Position numbers and translations under genes: made by a program
Part shown: piece after piece, positions 9,916-16,738 of the stretch
How the letters are laid out: each line of letters opens with the position of its first letter
Numbering within the stretch: the stretch's first letter is position 1
Origin: 66-474 sp039923855
Lineage (GTDB): Bacteria > Pseudomonadota > Gammaproteobacteria > Xanthomonadales > Rhodanobacteraceae
Assembly (NCBI GenBank): GCA_039923855.1
Contig: JBDTBW010000006.1
Span: 1 to 56,896, forward strand
Length of the DNA: 56,896 bases
Direction: 5' to 3'
Notes under the pieces: model-generated
The model's input: the letters and a program-made list of their open reading frames with translations, nothing else
The model's database searches: none
Told to the model about the DNA's origin: nothing

Positions 9916-11283
9916 ATGCTCGATAAAGTCGTCATCGCCAACCGCGGCGAAATCGCGCTGCGCGTGTTGCGCGCCTGCCACACGCTGGGGATACGCACGG
10001 TCGCGGTGCATTCTACCGTCGACAGAAATCTCAAGCACGTCGGCATGGCGGATGAGGCCGTCTGCATCGGCCCCGCGCCTGCGGCACAAAGTTATCTCAA
10101 CATCCCCGCGATCATCGCTGCGGCGGAAGTCACCGACGCCAGCGCGATCCATCCCGGTTATGGCTTTCTTTCTGAGAACGCCGACTTCGCCGAACAAGTC
10201 GAGCAGTCCGGCTTCGTATTCATCGGCCCGACCGCAAATGTCATTCGTTTGATGGGCGACAAGGTCGAGGCGATCAAGGCGATGAAAGCCACCGGGGTCC
10301 CCTGCGTGCCGGGTTCCGATGGGCCGCTGGGCGACGACATCGACAAGAATTCGGCGACCGCGCGCGAGATCGGCTATCCGGTGATCATCAAGGCCGCCGG
10401 CGGCGGCGGCGGGCGCGGCATGCGCGTGGTGCACACCGAGGCGCATCTGGGGAACGCGATAGCGACAACCCGAGCCGAAGCGCGCGTGACGTTCGGCAAC
10501 GGCCAAGTTTACATGGAGAAGTTCCTGGAGAATCCGCGCCATATCGAAATCCAGGTGCTGGCGGATGGCCAAGGCAACGCGATCCATTTGGGCGAACGCG
10601 ATTGTTCGATGCAACGCCGCCATCAGAAAGTCGTCGAGGAAGCGCCCGCGCCCGGCATTACGCCGCAACAACGCGCCGAAATCGGGAAGGTATGCGTGGA
10701 AGCCTGTCTGCGCATCGGCTATCGCGGCGCTGGCACCTTCGAGTTCCTGTACGAAAACGGGCGCTTCTATTTCATCGAAATGAACACGCGCATCCAGGTC
10801 GAGCATCCGGTGACGGAACTGATTGCCGGCGTCGATCTGGTCCGCGAACAATTGTTGATCGCCGGCGGCGAAAAGTTGTCGATCAAGCAGGACGACGTTC
10901 GGATCACCGGCCATGCGATCGAATGCCGGATCAACGCGGAAGACCCGGAAAGCTTCATGCCCTCTCCCGGCACTATCAAACGCTTTCTCAGTGCAGGCGG
11001 TCCTGGCGTGCGCGTCGACACGCATATCTACGACGGCTACAAGATTCCGCCCAATTACGATTCGATGATCGGCAAGCTGATCGTGCACGGCCGCGACCGC
11101 GATACCGCGATCGCGCGCATGCGCATCGCGCTGGCGGAAATGGTGATCGACGGCGTCAAGACCAATATCCCGCTGCAGCAGCGCATCATGAATGACGGCG
11201 GCTTTCAGCATGGTGGGCAGAACATTCACTATCTGGAAAAGCGCGTGGCCGAACGCAAGGACAAGGGTGTCGCGTTGGGATAA
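9916..11283 (+). CDS. accC: Biotin carboxylase subunit of acetyl-CoA carboxylase
   Basis: AccC uses ATP and bicarbonate to carboxylate the biotin on AccB. The 455-residue length is normal. Visible are the N-terminal IANRGEIALRVLRAC, the ATP-grasp glycine loop GGGGRGMRV, the catalytic segment EMNTRIQVEHPVTE, and the C-terminal Biotin_carb_C domain (GHAIECRINAEDPE, YDSMIGKLIVHG). It follows accB by 4 bp and almost certainly shares its transcript. Confidence 0.98.
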   Translation: MLDKVVIANRGEIALRVLRACHTLGIRTVAVHSTVDRNLKHVGMADEAVCIGPAPAAQSYLNIPAIIAAAEVTDASAIHPGYGFLSENADFAEQVEQSGFVFIGPTANVIRLMGDKVEAIKAMKATGVPCVPGSDGPLGDDIDKNSATAREIGYPVIIKAAGGGGGRGMRVVHTEAHLGNAIATTRAEARVTFGNGQVYMEKFLENPRHIEIQVLADGQGNAIHLGERDCSMQRRHQKVVEEAPAPGITPQQRAEIGKVCVEACLRIGYRGAGTFEFLYENGRFYFIEMNTRIQVEHPVTELIAGVDLVREQLLIAGGEKLSIKQDDVRITGHAIECRINAEDPESFMPSPGTIKRFLSAGGPGVRVDTHIYDGYKIPPNYDSMIGKLIVHGRDRDTAIARMRIALAEMVIDGVKTNIPLQQRIMNDGGFQHGGQNIHYLEKRVAERKDKGVALG

Positions 11284-11371
11284 TGAAGAACGGTACCCGT
11301 GAGCCGAGCCGGAAGACGAAGAGTCGGGGAACGTAAAAACACATTGCATTTCCCGCCTTGCTCTCGTCGCC

Positions 11372-12286
11372 ATGCCTTTTCTCGAACTCTCTCTCACACT
11401 GCGCGCCGAGCAGCAACCGCATGCGGAAACCGTGCTTGAGAATGCAGGCGCATTGGCGATAACGTTACTGGACGCCGATGCCGAAACGCCGAACGAGTGT
11501 GCCGTGCTGGAACCCGGCGTCGGTGAAACACCGTTGTGGAAATCCCTGATGCTGGCCGCATTGTTCGATGCCGACACCGATCGTCGCGGTCTCCTGCATC
11601 TGTTGCTCGCGGCGCTGCCGGAACTCGCGCCTGAATGCATCGCCTTTCGCGAAATCGCCGATCAGGATTGGGAACGCGCGTGGATGGATCAATTCCAGCC
11701 GATGCGTTTCGGGCGGCAGCTATGGATTTATCCCTGGAATATCGAGCCACCGGTGGCCGAAACGAATTCGGGCACAGACGACGTCATCATCGTGCGCCTC
11801 GATCCCGGATTGGCCTTCGGCACCGGCACGCATCCGACCACGGCGCTGTGCCTGGAACGGCTGGATGGCCTCGATCTCGCCGGAAAGACGGTTATTGACT
11901 ACGGATGCGGTTCCGGTGTGCTGACGATCGCGGCACTGAAACTCGGCGCGTCGCATGCGATCGGCGTCGACAACGATCCCCAGGCGCTCACCGCCACGCG
12001 CGGCAACGCGCAGCGCAACGGCATCGACCACCGCTTGCAACTCTTTGCACCGGACGAATTGCCTGACGGGCAACATGGGGTATTGATCGCCAACATCCTG
12101 GCCGGCCCTTTGCACGACCTCGCGCCGCGCTTCGCGATGTTATTGAAACCCGGCGCGTCATTCGCGCTATCCGGCATCCTCGCCGGCCAGGAATCGGAAT
12201 TGCTGGAACGCTACGCCGCGCTTGGTTTCCGCGAATTACGTGTCGCTCGGCGCGAGGACTGGATGCGCATCGACGGGCATCGATAG
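11372..12286 (+). CDS. prmA: Ribosomal protein L11 methyltransferase
   Basis: PrmA trimethylates ribosomal protein L11. The 304 residues show the N-terminal substrate-recognition domain (MPFLELSLTLRAEQQPHAE), the linker, and a class I SAM fold with VIDYGCGSGVLTIAALKLGA and the NILAGPL segment equivalent to motif IV. GTGTHPTTALCLE precedes the SAM motif, as is standard for the family. It follows accC by 88 bp. In many gammaproteobacteria prmA lies upstream of fis, and that is the case here with one gene between. Confidence 0.97.
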   Translation: MPFLELSLTLRAEQQPHAETVLENAGALAITLLDADAETPNECAVLEPGVGETPLWKSLMLAALFDADTDRRGLLHLLLAALPELAPECIAFREIADQDWERAWMDQFQPMRFGRQLWIYPWNIEPPVAETNSGTDDVIIVRLDPGLAFGTGTHPTTALCLERLDGLDLAGKTVIDYGCGSGVLTIAALKLGASHAIGVDNDPQALTATRGNAQRNGIDHRLQLFAPDELPDGQHGVLIANILAGPLHDLAPRFAMLLKPGASFALSGILAGQESELLERYAALGFRELRVARREDWMRIDGHR

Positions 12287-12414
12287 CTGTCCCAGGTTTT
12301 CAAATTCTCGCTAGAATCCATCCATGGAGCGTTTTCATCCCGGCATCCCTGTCTCGCCCTTACGCGACGCACGCGATGCAAGTCAATGCATCGCGTAAGC
12401 GCACCGCGATCGAC

Positions 12415-13188
12415 ATGTACACCCAATGCCCCGAATGCCTGACCGTGTACGCGATCGACGCGGCGGCGGTCGCTCAAGGTCACGGCAGCGTGCGCTGCGG
12501 TCATTGCACTATGGTGTTCGATGCACTGCCGACCTTGAGCGAAACGCTGCCGCCGGAACCTTTCAGCGGATTGCCGGCGCAATCACCCGCGGACGAACCA
12601 CCGCAACTGGTGCAGTCGGTGTTTCGGCCGCCCGCCGCCGTTGCGGAGGAATTGCCCGCGACGCCGGCGCTCATCTCCGCGCCGCCGGCATTCGTGCGCA
12701 GGCAACCTGCGCGCCCGGCCACCCGCAACCCCCGCTGGATCGCAGGGAGCGCGGCACTGGCCGCACTTCTGATCGCGCAATTGGCGTGGGCCAACCGCGC
12801 CGCAATCACCGCGGATCAAGCGCTGCGACCGTGGCTTGCGCATGTTTGCGGCGCGCTCACGTGCACGCTGCCGCCGCTGAAGGACGTGTCGAAGCTTGCG
12901 CTGCTTTCGCGCGATATCCGCCCGCATCCCAGCGTGCCGGGTGCGTTGATCCTGAGCGCGACGGTGCGCAACGATGCGCATTTCACACAGCCGTATCCGG
13001 TGATCCGCATCACGCTGTCGGACCTCGACGACAATCGCGTCGCAATGCGGCGATTTCTGCCAGTCGAATATGTGGCCGATCCCGCCACGCGCGCGGCGGG
13101 GTTGGCGCCGGGCGCGAGCGTGGCTGTCGCGTTCGAGGTCGAGGATCCCGGAAGGGACGCGGTGGCGTTCGAATTCGGATTCGAATGA
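12415..13188 (+). CDS. Zinc-ribbon and DUF3426 domain membrane protein
   Basis: The 257-residue protein begins MYTQCPECLTVYAID and has a second CxxC in VRCGHCTMVFDAL, together a four-Cys zinc ribbon of the MJ0042/zinc_ribbon_5 type. A Pro/Ala-rich linker follows, then one membrane helix (about residues 109-125) and a C-terminal DUF3426 domain with periplasmic beta structure (LILSATVRNDAHFTQPYPVIRITLSD). The start at 12415 is preferred to the upstream in-frame ATG at 12376 because the zinc ribbon is normally the extreme N-terminus. Its role is unknown; the position between prmA and fis is conserved in related genomes. Confidence 0.85.
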   Translation: MYTQCPECLTVYAIDAAAVAQGHGSVRCGHCTMVFDALPTLSETLPPEPFSGLPAQSPADEPPQLVQSVFRPPAAVAEELPATPALISAPPAFVRRQPARPATRNPRWIAGSAALAALLIAQLAWANRAAITADQALRPWLAHVCGALTCTLPPLKDVSKLALLSRDIRPHPSVPGALILSATVRNDAHFTQPYPVIRITLSDLDDNRVAMRRFLPVEYVADPATRAAGLAPGASVAVAFEVEDPGRDAVAFEFGFE

Positions 13189-13277
13189 TCGCGTGTGGCT
13201 CTTATCAATCGCGCGGAACCGCGTTAGACTTTCTTCCCCCCGGCGCGCAATGTGCCGATCAATAAAGATGACGATAC

Positions 13278-13571
13278 GTGGATTCCGCCGTGCTCAACAC
13301 CGTCACGCCGTTGCATCCGGAATCGAATACCGAGTCCGGCGCGAGCGTGTTGCGCGATTGTGTTACGCGCAGCGTGCGACGTTATCTGATCGATCTGGAC
13401 GGCACGCCCTGCCGCGAAGGCCTTTTCACGCTGATGCTGCGCGAGGTCGAAGCGCCGTTGCTCAACGAAGTAATGGGTTGGTGCGGCGGCAACCAGAGCC
13501 GGGCCGCGGAAGCGCTGGGTATCAATCGCGCCACCTTGCGCAAGAAGCTGCTCGCGCACGGTTTGCTCTGA
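13278..13571 (+). CDS. fis: DNA-binding protein Fis
   Basis: Fis is a nucleoid protein that bends DNA and regulates rRNA and other growth-linked promoters. The 97 residues start at GTG. The C-terminal half has the family helix-turn-helix: LLNEVMGWCGGNQSRAAEAL, then GINRATLRKKLLAHGLL. The N-terminal half (residues 1-50) is less conserved, as usual. It lies 31 bp upstream of purH. An ATG at 13268 is out of frame, so the GTG at 13278 is the best start. Confidence 0.93.
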   Translation: MDSAVLNTVTPLHPESNTESGASVLRDCVTRSVRRYLIDLDGTPCREGLFTLMLREVEAPLLNEVMGWCGGNQSRAAEALGINRATLRKKLLAHGLL

Positions 13572-13601
13572 ACCGCTAGTCGCCGTGCGCACGCGCCGAA
13601 C

Positions 13602-15197
13602 ATGAGCCAATCCAATTCCGCGTCCGCCGTCGTACCTGTGCACCGCGCATTGCTCTCCGTATCCGACAAACAGGGGCTGGCCGATCTCGGCCGGGCGTTG
13701 CACACGCTCGGTGTCGAATTGATTTCGACGGGTGGCAGCGCGGCGGCGCTGCGCGAGGCCGGCGTCCCGGTGCGCGAAGTCAGCGAGCTCACCGGTTTTC
13801 CGGAAATCATGGACGGCCGCGTCAAGACCCTGCACCCCAACGTGCACGGCGCCCTGCTTGGGCGCCGCGGCATCGACGATTCGGTGATGCGCGAACAAGG
13901 GATCGCGCCGATCGATCTGCTGGTGGTGAATCTGTATCCGTTCGCGCAAGCCGTGGCGCAACCCGATTGCGGTCTCGACGATGCCATCGAGAACATCGAC
14001 ATAGGCGGTCCCGCAATGCTGCGCGCAGCCGCCAAGAACCAGGATCGCGTCGCGGTGTTGACCGACCCCGCCGACTATGCGGATTTCATAGATACGCTGC
14101 GCCGGGACGGCGGCACCACGCCGCAACTGCGCCGGCGCTTGGCGGCGGCCGCGTTCGCGCATACCGCGCGTTACGATGGCCTGATCGCCGACTGGTTGTC
14201 GGCGCGGGTCAGCGGTCACGATCAGCCGCAGACATTTGCGCCGACCCTGCACCTGTCGCTGAAACGCGAGAAAGAGTTGCGCTACGGCGAAAACCCGCAC
14301 CAGGGCGCGGCGCTGTATGTCGCCGACGCGGTGCCGCGCGGCAGCGTGGCCGGTGCGCGCGTGCTGGCCGGCAAGGAACCCTCCTACAACAATCTCGCCG
14401 ACGCCGATACCGCGCTGGAATGCGTCAAGGCATTCGGCAAGACGCCCGCGTGCGTGATCGTCAAACACGCCAACCCATGCGGCGTGGCGATGGCCGATGA
14501 TCCGCTCGAAGCGTACGAGCGCGCCTACGCCTGCGATCCGGTGTCCGCCTTCGGCGGCATCGTCGCCTTCAACCGCGCGCTCGATGGCGAGACCGTGCGT
14601 GCGATCCTCAAAAAGCAATTCGTCGAAGTGCTGGTGGCGCCGGAGTTCGACGCCGACGCACTGGCCGCGCTGGCGAAGAAACCCAACGTGCGCGCGCTGG
14701 CCTCAGACGCGTGGCCGGAGCAACCACCGCCGTCGCGCGAATTGCGCAGCATCGCCGGCGGCGTGCTGGTGCAAGATGCGGACCGCGACACATTGCTGCT
14801 GTCGGATCTCAAAGTGGTGACCAAACGCGTACCGGACCCGGCGCAACTGCATGATCTGCTATTCGCCTGGCACGTTGCGATGTTCGTCAAGTCCAACGCG
14901 ATCGTCTACGCGCGCGACGGCCGCACCCTCGGCATCGGCGCGGGGCAGATGAGCCGCGTGGTCAGCGCGCAGATCGCGGCGATGAAAGCCGAACAGGCCG
15001 ACCTGTCCGTCGCGGGCAGCGTGATGGCGTCGGATGCGTTCTTCCCGTTCCGGGACGGCATCGATGCCGCAGCGCAGGCCGGAGTGCGTGCGGTGATCCA
15101 GCCAGGCGGTTCGATGCGCGACGACGAGGTGATCGTCGCAGCCGACGAACACGACCTGGCGATGGTGTTCACGGGCGTGCGGCATTTTCGTCATTGA
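13602..15197 (+). CDS. purH: Bifunctional AICAR transformylase/IMP cyclohydrolase
   Basis: PurH performs the last two steps of IMP synthesis: formylation of AICAR and ring closure. The 531 residues divide into the MGS-like cyclohydrolase domain (RALLSVSDKQGLADLGRAL, FPEIMDGRVKTLHP, NLYPF) and the transformylase domain from about residue 200. The latter contains LRYGENPHQGAALY and IVKHANPCGVA with the catalytic Lys-His pair. The length is normal. The stop codon lies inside a long inverted repeat (15183-15222). Confidence 0.98.
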   Translation: MSQSNSASAVVPVHRALLSVSDKQGLADLGRALHTLGVELISTGGSAAALREAGVPVREVSELTGFPEIMDGRVKTLHPNVHGALLGRRGIDDSVMREQGIAPIDLLVVNLYPFAQAVAQPDCGLDDAIENIDIGGPAMLRAAAKNQDRVAVLTDPADYADFIDTLRRDGGTTPQLRRRLAAAAFAHTARYDGLIADWLSARVSGHDQPQTFAPTLHLSLKREKELRYGENPHQGAALYVADAVPRGSVAGARVLAGKEPSYNNLADADTALECVKAFGKTPACVIVKHANPCGVAMADDPLEAYERAYACDPVSAFGGIVAFNRALDGETVRAILKKQFVEVLVAPEFDADALAALAKKPNVRALASDAWPEQPPPSRELRSIAGGVLVQDADRDTLLLSDLKVVTKRVPDPAQLHDLLFAWHVAMFVKSNAIVYARDGRTLGIGAGQMSRVVSAQIAAMKAEQADLSVAGSVMASDAFFPFRDGIDAAAQAGVRAVIQPGGSMRDDEVIVAADEHDLAMVFTGVRHFRH

Positions 15198-15222
15198 AGC
15201 GACGACTTCAGTGACGAAAATG
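15183..15222 (+). terminator. 17-bp inverted repeat spanning the purH stop codon
   Basis: CATTTTCGTCATTGAAG and CTTCAGTGACGAAAATG are complementary at 16 of 17 positions around a 6-nt loop, and the purH TGA (15195-15197) is in the left arm. No clean T-tract follows, so it may protect or define the 3' end rather than act as a classical terminator. A second small hairpin (AAAGGC-GAGA-GCCTTT) with a short T run lies at 15300-15315. Confidence 0.6.
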
Positions 15223-15248
15223 TTCCTCTTGCCATCCCTGGCGGCTGG

Positions 15249-15410
15249 GTCCCGGCCAATCCATGGCCGGGATGACGATGAAACGCAGTCATACCATTTA
15301 AAGGCGAGAGCCTTTTGCCGTCATACCGGGCTGTTGCCCGGATCGAGTCGGGGCAGGCTGCGGCGGAGCCCGGATGAAGCCCGGGCAGCGGCCCCGGAAT
15401 GACGATGTGG
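15249..15410. repeat. Cluster of REP-like palindromes between purH and the GST gene
   Basis: TCCCGGCCA-ATCCA-TGGCCGGGA at 15250-15272 is followed by GATGACG. Then GTCATACCGGG-CTGTTG-CCCGGAT begins at 15320, and AGCCCGGATGAAGCCCGGGC is followed by GGCCCCGGAATGACG. These share the GTCAT/ATGAC borders of the elements at 5356 and 24545. The rest of the 15198-15458 spacer holds no convincing gene. Confidence 0.75.
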
Positions 15411-15458
15411 TATTGATGCGCTTCTGCGGACTCCCAACTTCCGATTCTCGATTTTTGC

Positions 15459-16190
15459 ATGCGCTACGAACTCTACTATTGGCCTACCATCCAGGGACGC
15501 GGCGAGTTCGTGCGCCTCGCGCTGGAAGATGCGGCGGCCGATTATCTGGATGTCGCGCGTTTGCCGGAAGCTTCCGGCGGCGGCGATGCCGCGCTGCTGC
15601 GATTTCTCGAGGATGCCGAGAGCGGCCATCCGCCGTACGCGCCACCGTTCCTGAAAGCCGGGCGCCGCGTGATCGCACAGACCGCGAACATTCTGTTGTT
15701 CCTCGGCCCACGTCTGGGCTTGGCGCCCGCTGACGAAACCGGCCGCTTGTGGACACATCAGTTGCAATTGACGATGGCCGATCTCATCGCGGAAATCCAC
15801 GATGGTCATCACCCGATTTCCAGTGCATCGTATTACGAGGATCAACAGCCGGAAGCGAAGCAGCGCAGCGGCGACTTGCGCCGGCGGCGGCTGCCGAAAT
15901 ACCTGGGTTACTTCGAGCGCGTGCTGGCCGCCAACGCGCGCGGGCGCAACCGCTGTCTGGTCGGCAGCGCGACCACGTATGCGGATCTCTCGCTATTCCA
16001 GATCATCGAGGGGTTGCGCTATGCATTTCCGCGCAATATGCGGCGGCTCGTGGAGTCTTTGCCGCAGACGATCGATCTGCACGACCGCATCGCGGCGCGG
16101 TCTGGCATTGCGGCATACCTGGCCTCGCCGCGGCGCATCCCGTTCAACAACGATGGGATATTTCGCCGCTATCCGGAACTTGACGGCTAA
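15459..16190 (+). CDS. Glutathione S-transferase-like protein
   Basis: The 243-residue protein has an N-terminal thioredoxin-like GST domain (MRYELYYWPTIQGRGEFVRL) with a Tyr near residue 7 that could activate glutathione. The helical C-terminal domain contains GSATTYADLSLFQIIEGLRY, the usual N-cap/hydrophobic-staple region. It resembles the sigma/alpha-like GSTs that many proteobacteria carry. It stands alone, convergent with and abutting the DUF2782 gene. Family membership is clear; the substrate is not. Confidence 0.8.
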   Translation: MRYELYYWPTIQGRGEFVRLALEDAAADYLDVARLPEASGGGDAALLRFLEDAESGHPPYAPPFLKAGRRVIAQTANILLFLGPRLGLAPADETGRLWTHQLQLTMADLIAEIHDGHHPISSASYYEDQQPEAKQRSGDLRRRRLPKYLGYFERVLAANARGRNRCLVGSATTYADLSLFQIIEGLRYAFPRNMRRLVESLPQTIDLHDRIAARSGIAAYLASPRRIPFNNDGIFRRYPELDG

Positions 16191-16652
16191 CTATTGACCG
16201 CCGTCATCGGCGGCGCCCTGCGCGGGCTTGGGCGGCCCGCCCCATTGGTAGATCGTGTAGTAGACCGGATCGACCGGCCCCATGCGCGGGTCGCGTACCA
16301 GTTTGCCGTCGCCCTGACCGGTCATGAAGGTTTGCGTCAGTCCATGCACGGGCGTGATGCGCACCAGATAGAGCTGTCCGCCGTGGCGATATTCCTCCAC
16401 GGTGTCGCCGTTGGACTCCTTGTGCACGGCCACGGTCGGCGCTTCGTCGCCATTGCCCGCTTGCGCGGCGGGCGCGACCGAGGGTGGAATCTTGTTGCTG
16501 GGCAGCGGCAGCGATGATTGCTTGACGCCCGAATCATCCATGCCGGGCGGTGGCAGACCGGAACCTTTCGCCGGCGGCGCGCCCTGCGCCAACGCCGTGG
16601 CGGAAAACAATGCCACCGATAACCCGGCGATCAACCACGACATGCGTTTCAT
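16191..16652 (-). CDS. DUF2782 exported protein
   Basis: The 153-residue protein has a signal peptide (residues 1-23, ending ATALAQ), a Pro-rich low-complexity part, and a C-terminal DUF2782 domain: VEEYRHGGQLYLVRITPVHG, LVRDPRMGPVDPVYYTIYQW. The DUF is found next to polA in many gamma- and betaproteobacteria, as here, where it is divergent from polA with 86 bp between. The function is unknown. The start at 16652 is chosen because the signal peptide follows directly; upstream in-frame codons lack signal character. Confidence 0.8.
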   Translation of the reverse strand: MKRMSWLIAGLSVALFSATALAQGAPPAKGSGLPPPGMDDSGVKQSSLPLPSNKIPPSVAPAAQAGNGDEAPTVAVHKESNGDTVEEYRHGGQLYLVRITPVHGLTQTFMTGQGDGKLVRDPRMGPVDPVYYTIYQWGGPPKPAQGAADDGGQ

Positions 16653-16738
16653 GATGGATGTCCTCGGCGCGTAATCAGCCAAAGCATACACCGCGCGCGT
16701 GACGGCGGCGTCGCCCGTGCGCGTGAGAGAATCTTCCG

